In this document: in pieces, positions 1 to 11,257 of the stretch
Layout: every line of letters begins with the position of its first letter
How positions within the stretch are numbered: position 1 is the stretch's first letter
Source: Zygnema cylindricum
Lineage: Eukaryota; Streptophyta; Zygnematophyceae; Zygnematales; Zygnemataceae
Reading direction: 5' to 3'
Assembly (NCBI GenBank): GCA_037447655.1
Contig: JBBHKE010000060.1
Span: forward strand, 264,201 to 328,200
Length of the DNA: 64,000 nt
Program-made: the position numbers and the translations under genes
Notes under the pieces: generated by a model
Databases searched by the model: none
What the model was told of the DNA's origin: nothing
What the model saw: the letters and a program-made list of their open reading frames with translations, nothing else

Positions 1-385
1 CAGTTATATTGAACTATACGAAATTTAAAGAAATGTACTCTAAAACCCTAAAATCCCTATATGTAACCCTAAGAAAATACGAACTTATACGGACACTGTA
101 GATAACACTACGAAAAATGTACGGATGCAATGCAAAGTAGGCATTTTACAATTTTTTTAACATCGTAAAATGCGTATTGTGCATAGTATTAACGAGTTCA
201 TTTCGTTCGTATTATGCGAATTGGACATTGTAATTATGAGACCTCCATTCGTACTCAAAATAGGTAGCTCACCAGAAGCCTCTAAGATAGCTTAAACCCT
301 TAGACTTTGATCAAATGGGACTGCCACCCTGATAGACAATTGACCGATCTGACTTCACCCTTGTAAAGGCAAGTCTCCCATGAGT
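1..385. other. AT-rich stretch without recognisable gene
   Basis: No open frame with family resemblance is seen here. The first 75 bases contain scattered CCCTAAA-like words but no regular telomeric array. The stretch ends where a TG-starting LTR begins at 386. Confidence 0.5.
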
Positions 386-1538
386 TGTTGATATTTATGT
401 ATTTTCTAGGTCTGTTTTAGGATAGAAAAGTAGCAGAGGCAGTCTGCCTCTAACCTCCTTCTCCAAGCCCCCACACTTGTTGTAGTCACTGAAGGCTTGA
501 TAGGGAGCTAGAGCCATGGCTGCCTAAGCTCACTAGAGAAGACAGGGGGTGGATTAGATAGATTTACCAAAAGTTACTTGACGGACCCAAGAATTGATCC
601 TGGTACCTGCCGTCCGTCAAGTTCCAATAGCCGTTAGCTCTAACCGTTAAGTCTAGGACACATACTACGATATATAAGGTTCGATAAATATATAAATCTT
701 AACATGTAGATTAATTCATTAACCAACGAATAGATACTTAGTGCATAGATACAGTATGATTTAGTACGGAAAACGGTATGGGGATGGAACGGATACCGGG
801 CATTTGTTTCGATAGCGAAACAAATACCGCGCGTCGAATTTCAGAGGCTAGGATTATAGCCGGTTTTGATCGGACGGCCGCGATCACAAAAAAGGCACTT
901 TTGGCGTTTTACGGTCTTTGCCACGTCAGATGACACGTGGCGTGATAACATTGGATTAAGGGGATTTCGGAGATTACAGGAACTAATCTTGATTTGACAC
1001 GTGTCACATTTTGGCCATGTCGTACAATGGCCGTACAGAAAGTACACCGGCACCTGTACTTTTATGTACGACACACTAATTTGATTGGTGCCGTTCTTCA
1101 CTAGATAGAGTTTTAGAGGGGAAATAGGACTTAGAAAATTTTGGGTAGGTAGTTGCCTCTCCCAAAGAGCACCTTGTATAAATGGCAAACTTTGGCCAGC
1201 CATTACAATCAATTTACTTGGCCATTTTCAGTGATTCTTTTTACTGCGGACTCAAGGGAGTTCAGGCTACACAGCGGTGTAGTCGGTCAGAGTTTTTTGC
1301 CGGCCAAGGTGGCTGCATTTCTAAGGGAAAGTCAAAGTGGGTGAATGTGTCCAAAACTCATATTCTAACTTTTCATTCTGTGGTGGAATTGAGCACACTG
1401 AAAGTCTTATTTCACAGGGGTGAAGCTATAATGGGTTTGTGATTGTCAAGGGTTGATCATTTGGTTTATATCAACTTGGGTCGGCACTATCTAGATAAGC
1501 TGGATACGTTTCTATGGGCAATGGACCACCGAGTTTCG
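386..1538 (+). mobile_element. Solo LTR of the local copia family (copy 1)
   Basis: The stretch begins TGTTGATATTTATGTATT and can be aligned by eye over its whole length with the LTRs at 5240-6432, 11258-12312 and, inverted, 36693-37829. Shared landmarks are the start followed by a TTTTCTAGGTCT box, a GCCATGGCTG block, a hairpin around GACGGAC...GTCCGTC, the ACAATGGCCGTACAGAAAGT block and the tail GGCACTATCTAGATAAGC. No gag or pol frame follows, so it looks like a solo LTR left by recombination. The 5-bp flanks (TGAGT and TGCCT) match at only three positions, so the exact right end is uncertain. Confidence 0.6.
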
Positions 1539-1544
1539 TGCCTA

Positions 1545-1790
1545 CAAAAGAATGGGGCAATTTATCCGGGTTTGTGAATGGCCAAAATTGGCCTATAAAT
1601 ACTGATGCCCCTTAGAGAGAGACGATTACCTCTAAAAATATCTAAGTCTTAAATCCCTCTCTAAACCCCATTCTACAAAAGTATGGTACCAATCAAAAAA
1701 TTGTGCAGTACAGAAAAGTACAGGTGCAGAGTATTGAAAAGTAAGCTTTAGTATGTCTTAGAAATTTGATTATAGGACTTAGAATATTTT
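1545..1790 (-). repeat. Inverted fragment of a related LTR
   Basis: The reverse complement matches the middle of copy 1 (about 1020-1200): the block with TTGATTGGT, the TAGAGAGGG stretch, the TCTAAGTC box and the TACAGAAAAGTACAGG box recur in inverted order. It is more diverged than the full copies and lacks both LTR ends. Together with copy 1 it makes an imperfect inverted repeat. Confidence 0.45.
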
Positions 1791-2220
1791 GGACCACCAA
1801 CTATTCATTATTAACTATATTTAGTCTAGGTTTTTAGTATCTACTCGAGTAGTTATCTTTAAGTAAATAAGAGTGTACAACCGCCTATAAATACATACGT
1901 GAAAGATATCCCTCAAAGCTTTAGGGTGTATATGTTGTTACTTGACAATTCAAGTCCAAGTACTTCGATTTTTGTTAGTACATATTCAAGTGAACCCTGT
2001 ACATACGTTTTAGATGTTTTTTAGATCTTTTTTGTATTTAGTTCAATTAGGAACAATCCGTTTGAGGCAGAATGTACATTCAGAGTTAAGGAAATGAAAG
2101 CACTAACAGCAGTTTAAGGTGTTTTGTGTCTATTGTCTTTGATTTGCTTGTAGTATATGTTTGTCTGGTTGAAAGACCTCTTTCATTTGAGGTTAAATAT
2201 CTTACAGTATTGATCTAGTC
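1791..2220. other. Unassigned spacer
   Basis: AT-rich DNA with no recognisable gene or repeat. It ends immediately before the TGCTA target duplication of the next element. Confidence 0.4.
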
Positions 2221-2225
2221 TGCTA

Positions 2226-3151
2226 TGACAGGATCTTTACAAAATAAAAAAAATTTGAGTGCAAATGCAAGCGGAAGCATAAACGAGAAAACACACACAA
2301 GAGAAAGATAACCCCACGGAAGCCAATATATTCCACGAATAACTTTTCTTACATAATTTCCTCACACCCTCAAAAACACTCTCGCTTCTATCTCCTCCAA
2401 CTCCCCAAACTTACTAAGCTTATCAAATTCCTTCCATTCCTCTAACTCCTTGATCATCTACAAGGAGGACCAATAGAAAGTCATTTGATTGATAAATACC
2501 TCTAACTCCCTACGCTTCAATATACTCCTCTATAATGTCACGTAACAACAACAAACCAACCGTACACTTAATACGCACTAAGCGTCTACCAATGAAACTA
2601 CATCAATACGCGTAAGAACGAAGTACATGAAAATACACTTCAAATATATTCAACCTGTAGATTTGACCGACGACAAAGTAAAACGATGTCGGCCGTACAA
2701 ATGTACGCCGCAACCGAAAGTACGAAACTCCATATTGAACCGAAATAGAACCGTGCGTCGCGAAGCGAAACATGCGGACGCTCGATTCTCCAATGAAACG
2801 TCATAGTACCTTAATCCTCAAATGCACTGACAAGTACCGAAGTACAAATAAACCAATCAACCGCGGCGCGCGAAACGTGCGCCGGCAACGTACTACGACA
2901 AAGTATTACCACAGAACCAAAGACCACTATGAGCACTAAGACACAAAACCGTACAGTGACCAAACAATAACTGAACCTGGTCGTCGCAAGACCGAATCTA
3001 TGCGAGACCAACAATCTACAAAACGTAGAACAAGACAAAATTAGGACCACACGCTTAACGAAAAGACAACTAGCCGTACAAGCACTTTAATAATTCAAGA
3101 AACAAATAACATCGACACACAAATACAAATCCCACAATGTAAAACCTAACA
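2226..3151 (-). repeat. 3' LTR of the non-autonomous element
   Basis: It matches 4952-5239 plus 6438-7075 of the 5' LTR, for example in the CGGAAGCATAAACGAGAAAA and ACGTAACAACAACAAACCAA blocks. The intact copy lets the insertion site in the 5' LTR be read exactly. Confidence 0.85.
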
Positions 3152-3166
3152 ATCCCCCTCTCAATG
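3152..3166 (-). other. Polypurine tract
   Basis: On the minus strand the bases just before the 3' LTR read GAGAGGGGGATTG, the expected position and composition for the plus-strand primer of reverse transcription. Confidence 0.65.
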
Positions 3167-4019
3167 TGGGAATTGTCGAACTGCCACCTCAACTCCAAAA
3201 TAACGTAAATCAACTTACACGAAACAACAAAAGACAAACTAGACGGCCTCGCGATAAACACGCGACGGCCAATTACAAATTTGAATCTACCCACTCAAAC
3301 TTGTAATCATTACATCTGTCACAATTTAAGACATCCCCTCTGTAAAACACCATGAGATATACTAAAAACGACAAATTAAACGTACGAAACAAAACAACAA
3401 ATGTCCGACGTACGAAACAATAATTCCTCCATGCGATTTTGCCATAAATGCCAAAACGAATAATCCCCCAACAGAATCTTCGAAAACTCCAATCAGCTCC
3501 AAATGTCGTAGCTCCCTCTCCAACGAAACAAAGGAAAAATGCATCCGTAACTTCGCGCGTCAAAATTCACGCATACGCCACATGGCGCTTCCCCATTTGT
3601 ACTAAGAATCTCATAAAAAGACAAAACAGCCGCTCCAAACGAAAAATGTAACCGGACGGTGAATTTTCGAAATCAAAAAACGAAAGTTCACCCTGCAAAT
3701 TCACGTCACCTCCTCCATTATAATAAAATTGTTAAATAATATATTCGTTGAGCGAAACCAAAGTAACGTCTACTCTTTACCAATAAGGTACGAAAATATC
3801 CATGTATACGGATTTTTAATAACTCTGCGACCGACAACATCTGACGACAACAAAAACCAGCCGCCAAAATATCCTGCAAAGAAATATACCGCAAACTTCA
3901 AAGTACAAGAGGCATTAATAACGTGTACAAAATGATCACTCCTCTTTCGACAGATACGTCACAATCAAATTTTGTACAGTCAACTTCAGATCTCAACGAC
4001 CAATAATATTTCACGTAAC

Positions 4020-4157
4020 GATTTAGGTAACCGTTGCACCAATAAGAGTCCACAAAGCGATTTAGGTAACCGTTGCACCAGTAATACTCCACATGACGAT
4101 TTAGGTAACTGCCGCACCAATAAGCATCCACCAAGCAATTTAGGTAACCGACGCACC
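4020..4157. repeat. 39-bp tandem repeat inside the LTR element
   Basis: About three and a half units of 39 bp, each starting GATTTAGGTAACCG or a close variant. Because 39 is a multiple of three, both strands stay open. On the plus strand the unit reads as a 13-residue repeat around DLGNRCT, on the minus strand as one around GYLNR. Whether either is translated cannot be told. Confidence 0.8.
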
Positions 4158-4611
4158 ACATCAAGCTTCACTGTAACAATAGAACAGTCTGCCATACAAT
4201 ACTTCATTTCACTATTACACCACCTTCCAATATTGAACCAGAAAGGTACCAACGGAATAAAAAAAATATAACGACAACACAAAAGTTTGGCGTTTGACAA
4301 TGTCAAAAAGCGACCGAAACAGCTTGTGAAAATACTGGTCTCGTTCCAACACGAAACGTCACTTGTTCCTCCTCCTCTTTGTCATAAAATGACCAAAATA
4401 GCCGGTAAATATACCGCTCTTGTTCCAACAAGGAACTCCTCCTCTTCTTCCTCTAAACATGGAAACATTAAAATTTAAAGTCACCAAAATTCACAACTTT
4501 AGTCATCCTGGACAAGAATCAAATAAACCTGTACACATCCGAAATGCAAAAAAAAAATTGAAAAATGCCAAACTTGAATGACGCTTTCTCTTCTTCACCT
4601 TCTTCGACTTC

Positions 4612-4899
4612 TTAGACTACTTCGAATTCTTCTTTTTCGACTTCAAAATAATAATTGACTCCATCCAGATTGAGATCTGGTTCACTCTTCAAAGGACAAA
4701 AGCCCTTTCTTCCTCCCATCTCAATCTGAGTTTTCATATCGACATAATGGGTAAACTTGTAGAACAAGTCACACAACACCTCCTCCGAACAACTTTCACC
4801 TCCGAATCTATCTCGGCCAAAAGGACGAGTAGGAAGGGCATCCTCATATTGAGCCCCACTAAGCTTTAATGACAATATATCCTCCTTCCTTTCTTCCAT
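4612..4899 (-). CDS. Hypothetical 95-residue frame inside the non-autonomous element
   Basis: This is the first sizeable minus-strand frame downstream of the primer binding site, where gag normally starts. It begins MEERKEDILSLK and is rich in acidic and basic residues, with no CCHC knuckle, protease or other motif that I recognise. It could be a gag remnant, a captured host fragment or a chance frame. It ends in a glutamate-rich stretch coded by GAA repeats, just before the poorly coding part of the element. Confidence 0.3.
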   Translation of the reverse strand: MEERKEDILSLKLSGAQYEDALPTRPFGRDRFGGESCSEEVLCDLFYKFTHYVDMKTQIEMGGRKGFCPLKSEPDLNLDGVNYYFEVEKEEFEVV

Positions 4900-4937
4900 C
4901 TCTCCACCATCCTAACACTCATGGAGCACTACATCCC

Positions 4938-4949
4938 GCTCCGATACCA
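4938..4949 (-). other. Primer binding site for tRNA-iMet
   Basis: The minus strand reads TGGTATCGGAGC two bases after the 5' LTR end, one mismatch from the usual plant TGGTATCAGAGC. It fixes the orientation of the element. Confidence 0.85.
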
Positions 4950-4951
4950 CT

Positions 4952-7075
4952 TGATAGGATCTTTACAAAATAAAAATAAAACTGAGTGCAAATGCAAGCG
5001 GAAGCATAAACGAGAAAACACACACAAGAGAAAGATAACCCCACGGAAACCAATATATTCCACGGAGAACTTTTCTTACATAATTTCCTCACACCCTCAA
5101 AACACTCTCACTTCTATCTCCTCCAATTCCCCAAACTTACTAAGCTTATCAAATTCCTTCCATTCCTCTAACTCCTTGATCATCTACAAGGAGGACCATT
5201 ACAAAGTCATTTGATTGATAAAAGCCTCTAACTCCCTACTGTTGAAATTTAAGTATTTTCTAGGTCTAGAGATTGTAAAATAAAAAGGCAAAAAGGGGAC
5301 ACTGACAACCTACCTCTAACTCTTCACTCAAGTCCCCACACTTGTCGCAGTCACAGAAGACTTGAAGAGGAGTTAGATCCATGGCTGCCTAGGCTGTCCA
5401 AAGTGGACAGGAAGGCAATTCTTAATAGAGTTATCTAAAAGGTGTGACGGACCCTGGATTTGATCTTGGTACCTGGCGTCTGGCAAACTAGCCGTTCGCT
5501 TTAACCAACAATTCTAAATACAGTGCTAGAGTACAATAGGTTTGACAAATATTTATATTTGTACACGTAGACTAGTTCGTCTAACGGGAATAGATACGTA
5601 ATGCATAGATACAGTTTTGTATAGTACGGAGTACGATTTAATGTATTTTATGAAACGGATACAGCGCATTTGTTTCGAACGCGAAACAAATATCGCACGT
5701 ATATTTTCAACGGCTACAATTGTATACGGTTTGATCGGACGGCCACGATAGGCGCCGCGATCACGGATTATGTACTTTTGGTGTTTTTCAGTCATCGCCA
5801 CGTCATGTGACACGTGGCGCGACAATGTTGGATTGCGGCGACTCCGGAGATTGCGGTAACAAATCCGGCTATGACACGTGTCGACATTTTGGCCATGTTG
5901 TACAATGGCCGTACAGAAAGTACACCGGCACCTGTACTTTTCTGTACGACACACTAATTTGATTGGTGCCGTACTTCAGTAGATAGAGTTTTAGAGAGGG
6001 AATAGGACTTAGAAAATTTTGGGTAAGTAGCTGCCTCTCCCATAGAGCACCTTGTATAAATGGCAAACTTTGGCCAGCCATAACTATCAATTTACTTGAT
6101 CATTTTCAGTGATTCTTTTTGCTGCGGACTCACGCGAGTCTAGGCTACACAGGGGTATAGTCAGTTAGAGTTTTTTGTCTGCCAGGGTGGCGATATTTCT
6201 AAGGGAAAGTCAAAGTGGGTGAATGTGTCCAAAACTCATATTCTAACTTTGCATTCTGTGGTGGAACTGACCACACAGAAAGTGTTATTTCACTGGGGTG
6301 AATCTATATTTGGGTTCTGATTGTCAAGGGGTCAATCATTTGGGTTTATATCAATTTGGAGTCGGCACTATCTAGATAAGCTTCTTTTTGGATTTGCTTA
6401 CTCTGAGGGCCAATGGAGGTCTCAGAGTTTCACCAACGCTTCAATATACTCCTCTAAAACATCACGTAACAACAACAAACCAATCGTACACTTAATACTC
6501 ACCAAGCGTCTACCAATGAAACTATAAAAATACGCGAAATAACGAAGTACATGAAAATACACTTCAAATATATTCAACTTGTAGATTTGACCGACGACAA
6601 AGTAAAACGATGTCGGCCATACAAATGTACGCCGCAACCGAAAGGACAAAACTCCATATTGAACCGAAATAGAACCGTGCATCGCGAAGTGAAACATGCG
6701 GACGCCTAAGTCTCTAATGACACGTCAGAGTACCTCAATCCTCAAATGAACCGACAAGTACCAAATTACAAATAAATCTATCAACCGCGGCGCTTGAAAC
6801 GCGCGCCGGCAACGTACTACGACAAAGTACTACCACAGAACAAAAGACCACTATGATCACTATGATACAAAACCGTACAGCGACTAAACAATAACTGAAC
6901 CTAGTCGTCGCAAGACTGAATCTATGCGAGACATGGAATCTACGAAACATACAACAAGAAAAAATCAGGACCACAAGCTTGACCAAAAGACAACTAGCCG
7001 TACAAACACTTTAATAAGATAAATAACAAATAACATCGACACACAAATACAAATCCCACAATGTAAAACTTAACA
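4952..7075 (-). repeat. 5' LTR of the non-autonomous element, split by an insertion
   Basis: The two halves are 4952-5239 and 6438-7075. The sequence before the break ends CTCCCTAC and resumes GCTTCAATATA. The same two words are adjacent in the 3' LTR near 2510-2525, so the insertion was clean apart from the target duplication. Confidence 0.85.
5240..6432 (+). mobile_element. Solo LTR of the copia family (copy 2), nested
   Basis: A 1193-bp TG...CA unit (TGTTGAAATTT to GAGTTTCA), collinear with copy 1 and inserted in the 5' LTR of the element around it. The flanks CCTAC (5235-5239) and CCAAC (6433-6437) form a 5-bp target duplication with one mismatch. It must be younger than the host element. 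No internal domain remains. Confidence 0.85.
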
Positions 7076-7234
7076 TGCTAGGTATTCCTCTTTCGGTTTG
7101 CTTATTCTAAGATGTCTAACAATGGCTGAACTATTGGTGTAAGTGCTTTTATTGGCCCTATTGCTCCACCCACTCCTCCAAGGATAAATATACCACCTGG
7201 TGCAAAAGGATCGCACGCGAGTCATTATGCCTAT

Positions 7235-7898
7235 GACCTGCAACATGAAGTACTTTTTGTACGACCATTGTACGACATGGCTATAAAGGTGACACCTGTC
7301 ACATCCAGACTTGTTGTGATGCTCCCTGGAGATTCAACAAGTTACTCTGATGTTACCACGTGTTACCTTGTGTGATTGTGACCGGAAACGCCCAAAGCGA
7401 CCATTCCTCGATGTCCGCTCGCACCATGGCCGTTCGATCCGAAGTCGGATTTTGATACACGCCGTCGAAACAAATGCCGTATCATTTGTTTCGTCAAGTA
7501 CATAAAGTTCAACTGAATCTATGCCCTAAATACCATTCATCTAGTTAAATGGTGTTTCCTACGTGCACATATTTAAATAGTTATTACATCCTATATATCC
7601 CAACATAGTTCCTAGACTATAGGACAACGCTAACGGCTACTTTCACGGACAGCAGATACCAAGATCAAATCCTGGGTTAGTGAAACCTTATTGGTAAATC
7701 TAATACCTTCTCCTTCCTTTCTCCTTCCGACAACATAAACAACCATGGCTCTACCTCCCTCTCAAGTCTTTAGTGACTACGACAAGTGTGGGGGCTGGAG
7801 AGAGGAGTTAAAGGCAGACTGTCTATGCCTCTTTTCTTTATTTTATTCTACATCCTGCAGACCTAGAAAATACAATACACAAACCTCTAATTTCTACA
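7235..7898 (-). repeat. Truncated 3' LTR of the minus-strand copia element
   Basis: Read on the minus strand it starts TGTAGAAATTAGAGG and shares the TTTTCTAGGTCT box, the GCCATGGTTG-type block and the ACAATGGTCGTACAAAAAGT block with the other LTRs. A GGGAG purine stretch precedes it. The last third of a full LTR is missing. Confidence 0.65.
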
Positions 7899-8013
7899 CT
7901 CCCATTATTTTCTAGTCATTTTTCAGTTTAAGACCACACTTTTCTCTACAATAATTTAATTAAGGGGATGGTACAGGCTTGGTCATCATGTCTTCTACTA
8001 TTTCATTTTCTGG

Positions 8014-8250
8014 TCAGTACTTTAAACTAATGATTTTATCCTCTACTTTTTTTCTAACAAAACTAAGTCTAATATCCATGTGTTTGGCTTTAAAGTGGTG
8101 TTTGGGATTAGCAACAATGGCAATGGCTGCTTGATTATTACAAAAGATTTTTTTCATACCACTTCTAAAATGACCAAGCTCTCCAAACAAAGACTTCACC
8201 CACATCAATTCTTTTACAACAGAGCAAAAGGCCATGTGCTTAGCCTCCAA
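8014..8250 (-). pseudogene. Copia RNase H fragment
   Basis: This frame has the typical C-terminal copia RNase H blocks: EAKHMAF, KELMWVKSLFGELG, CNNQAAIAIVANP and KHMDIRLSFVRKKVED. The family usually reads CDNQSAI at the acidic residue. Here it is CNN, so a catalytic aspartate appears to be lost. It covers about the last 75 residues of pol. Confidence 0.8.
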
Positions 8251-9100
8251 AGTGGACTGAGCAATAACCTTTTGGTGTTTGCTGCTCTAGCAGCTAGCCC
8301 CATCACCCACATATAATACATATCTAGAAGAACACCTCCTCATATGAGCATCCCCATTACTAGCATCACTCCAAGTGGTGATGTCAGTATTGTCCCTACC
8401 CAAATGAAAACATAGATCCCTAGTCCGTAACAGATATCTCTAAGCTGCCTCCCTGTCTTTCTTAGTGGGAGCATTCTGACTCTTACTCAACACTCCTACA
8501 GTTGTCAATATATCCGGCCGAGTACAATTCATAAAATATATTAAACTCCACACTACTTGTCTTTACGTAACATTCTGCATGAACTTCCTCTCTTCGGGAC
8601 CTAGTTCATCATCTAAAATTATGACTCCTTCTTCCACACTCCCTTCACTTCCCTTATTTAATTGCATGGGAGTTGTACAACTGTTGGCCTTATCTATCTG
8701 AAATTTTTCCTACATGTTCCCAATGGCCTCCTTCTAAGTTAATCGAATTTTCTTTCTCTATCTCTCTCCACTTGAATTCCCAAAATATATCTTGCCTTTC
8801 CGATGTCCTTTTTAATTTACTAATTTTGTCCATTAATTTACTCAAAACAAGGAAATCATCAACATAAATTGCAAAAAAAATAACACCTTTCTCATCTTCA
8901 AATACCTAGATTCAGTGATCGGAACTGATCTGGATATATCTAAGACTAGTAAGAAACTCATCAAGCTTTTTATTCCACTGCTGGGGCGCTTGTTTCAAAC
9001 CACAAGAAGATTTAATCAGCTGGCATACCTTACTCTCCTCTCCTTGCTCCACAAATCGTTTGTGTTCTCGCATGAAGATCTCCTCTTCCAGCTCTCAATG

Positions 9101-9619
9101 CTAAAAGGTTGTCTTGATGTCTAACTCGTGCATCTCCATGTCTTCAGCTGCCGCTAGATTAAGAAGTATTCGGACTGAGGGAAACTTTACGACCAGAGCA
9201 AATGTCTTTTTGTAGTCTATTCCCTCTTTCTGTGTAAATCCTTTTGCCACTAACCAGGCCTTGTAGCACTTAATGTTGTTATCTAAGTTCAGTTTCAACT
9301 TGAATACCCATTTGCATCCTATTGGCTTTAAGTTAGGTTGAGAGTCCACCAACTCCCAAGTATTGGCGCCATGATTGTGTCCATTTCCTCGTTGATGGCT
9401 GTTTTTTCTCTCTGGACAGTTCATTGCCTCTTTGTAAGTTTGAGGTTCATCTGTATGAGATAATCTGGTTACCTTGTTGTTGGCTTGTTTTTCTTGCATC
9501 CTTTTGCTGCTCCTCTTTCCTCCCTCAAAGTCTACCGCCGATATAGATGGCTCTCTTAGGTTCCGTCTAACAGTTTGAACTTCTCCCCTCTCCCTTGTTT
9601 CCGGTTCTATTTCCACCAC
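9101..9619 (-). pseudogene. Copia reverse transcriptase, N-terminal part
   Basis: The start of the RVT_2 domain is recognisable: CKWVFKLK, CYKAWLVAKGFTQKEGIDY, TFALVVKFPSVRILLNLAA and HELDIKTTF. The YVDD catalytic segment should lie between 9100 and 8250, but this stretch is broken by stops and I could not follow it in one frame. The family has ETFAPVVK where this copy has KTFALVVK, a sign of decay. Confidence 0.8.
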
Positions 9620-10027
9620 GTCTTGCGCTTCTAGTGTCTCTTGAGGTATTACTATTTGCTCTTTTTCGGTCTAGTTTGAATCTGCAAGATCATCATCTTC
9701 TCAGAAACGTGGATAATTAGGAAGGTCAAAGTCATCTGAATTTTTTGACTCAAATCCAATTTTGACTAACTTTGTATACTTAAAGGGATCTATAGACTTC
9801 CCTTCATGCATCACCAGTAGATGTTTCACTAGAATTACATCTTGAATCTGAAGATCACACACTCTATACCCCTTTACATCTTCATCATATCCTAGAAGAT
9901 ATCATTGTTTTCCTTTTAAATCTAATTTCCAATTTCTCCGATCTGTGTCTAGACTGAACATAAGGCTAGCGAAAACCTTGAAGTGAGAAACATCTAGTTT
10001 TCTGCCGGTCCATCTCTCATAAGGTGT

Positions 10028-10610
10028 TTAGCTTTTAACTGCCAAAGTAAGGACTCTATTTTTGAGATAATTTGCACAATTCATTGCTTCAGCCCAAAAT
10101 CTCTTTTGTATCTTCTTGTCCGACAACATACTCCTGACACTATCACTTAGTGTCCTATTTAACCTCTCGGCTATACCATTATACTGAAGATTTTCAAGGA
10201 CTATCTTTTGGTGTTGCACTCGATCATCTCTCAGAAAATCCTCAAACTGATTTGATGTGTACTCCCCTTTATTATCACTCCTTACTCTCTTAAAAGGGGG
10301 TTTAATGGAGTTTTTCACTCCATTCTTTAAACTACTTAAAAATGTGTGAAGCCTCAAATTTATTTTAAAGAAAATACACTTTTGAATACCGAGACCAATC
10401 ATCGATGATAGTCATCATAAACCTCTTACCTCCGGGTGAGGGCACTTTAACCAGTCCCCATATATCATTGTGTACCAGATCTAACACTTTTTCCCCTTTA
10501 TAAGTGGCTACCTTTAGAAAGGGTAACCTGTGTGCCTTCCTTTGAACATACCCACTACAGTCACTTAGATTTTCATTTCCTCCAAAATGAATCCCTTCCA
10601 CTACCCCCAT
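10028..10610 (-). pseudogene. Copia integrase core, two overlapping frames
   Basis: 10610-10365 holds the GAG-pre-integrase end and the start of the rve core (HRLPFLK, LDLVHNDIWG, FMMTIIDDWSRYSKVYFL). 10402-10028 continues it in another frame (RSDNKGEYTSNQFEDF, NGIAERLNRTLSDSVRSML, FWAEAMNCANYLKNR). A frameshift near 10380 separates the two. The D of HNDIWG, the D of SDNKGEY and the E of NGIAERLNR sit where the catalytic triad is expected. Confidence 0.8.
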
Positions 10611-10660
10611 CTTTTTATTTCTTTTAACTTATCTAAATGCACATGTCCAAGTTTTTTATG

Positions 10661-11257
10661 CTATAATATAATGTCATGAACACTAGCATAATAAAGTTTC
10701 TTCTTTTCATTACTTAAGATCAACCTAAACATCCCTTCGTTACCCTTTTCAGCAATGAAATACACTTCCTCCTCAAAACTATCAGTAAAGATTCCCTTTC
10801 TAGTGCTAGTGTCAAAACCCTTATCATTTAACAAAGATGTTGAGATGAGGTTGTTGTCGAATTCAGGAATAAACAACATATTAGAGAATGTATCTATGGA
10901 TGTCTCTCCTTCCACTAATACTTTTAGATCTACTGATCTTACAAAAGTAGTAGTGACTACCCTCCCATCCCCGTACTCTATCTCTACTGTGGGAATCTTT
11001 CTTAATTTTGTAAACATGTGTTTGTCCCTTCACATGTGCATAGAGGCACCTAAATCCACAATCCAACCTGCTTCACCTTTTAATCCAGCGTACGCACATT
11101 TATACTTTCGTGGAATTTCGACCTCAATTTTCGCCTCTAACTCCTCATCCATTAAGAGCTCATCCTCCTCGTCCTCGGATTCCTCGTCATGTACCTGCGT
11201 CACAAGGGTTTTTTTCATTCCTCTTGGAGGTCCACCAGTGTAAAAGGGGTAAAACAA
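10661..11257 (-). pseudogene. Copia protease region
   Basis: Two overlapping frames match the plus-strand copy at 13200-13576 closely, including the PPRGMKKTLVTQVH spacer, GWIVDLGASMHM and RKIPTVEIEYGDGRVVTT. The aspartic protease active site is DLG here instead of DSG, so the enzyme would be dead even without the frameshift. Confidence 0.75.

Larger units (their letters stand above)
2226..7075 (-). mobile_element. Non-autonomous LTR retrotransposon, complete, with nested solo LTR
   Basis: The element runs on the minus strand and is flanked by a perfect 5-bp target duplication TGCTA (2221-2225 and 7076-7080). Its LTRs start TGTTAGG and end TGTCA/TATCA. The 3' LTR (2226-3151) is 926 bp. The 5' LTR (4952-7075) is also 926 bp once the inserted solo LTR and its 5-bp duplication are removed. 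A tRNA-iMet-type primer site follows the 5' LTR at 4938-4949, and a purine-rich stretch ending GAGAGGGGGATTG precedes the 3' LTR at about 3152-3166. The 1.8-kb interior has no protease, integrase or reverse transcriptase motifs, so the element must have been moved by enzymes from another copy. It resembles a large TRIM or small LARD. Confidence 0.88.
7081..11257 (-). mobile_element. Ty1/copia retrotransposon, 5'-truncated and decayed
   Basis: On the minus strand the order is protease (11257-10661), integrase (10610-10028), reverse transcriptase (9619-9101) and RNase H (8250-8014), followed by an LTR of the same family as the solo LTRs. This PR-IN-RT-RH order is diagnostic of Ty1/copia. Gag and the 5' LTR are missing: the copy stops exactly where an oppositely oriented LTR begins at 11258. 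Many stops and frame breaks separate the domains. The lower 150 bp (7081-7235) is an unassigned tail. Confidence 0.85.
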
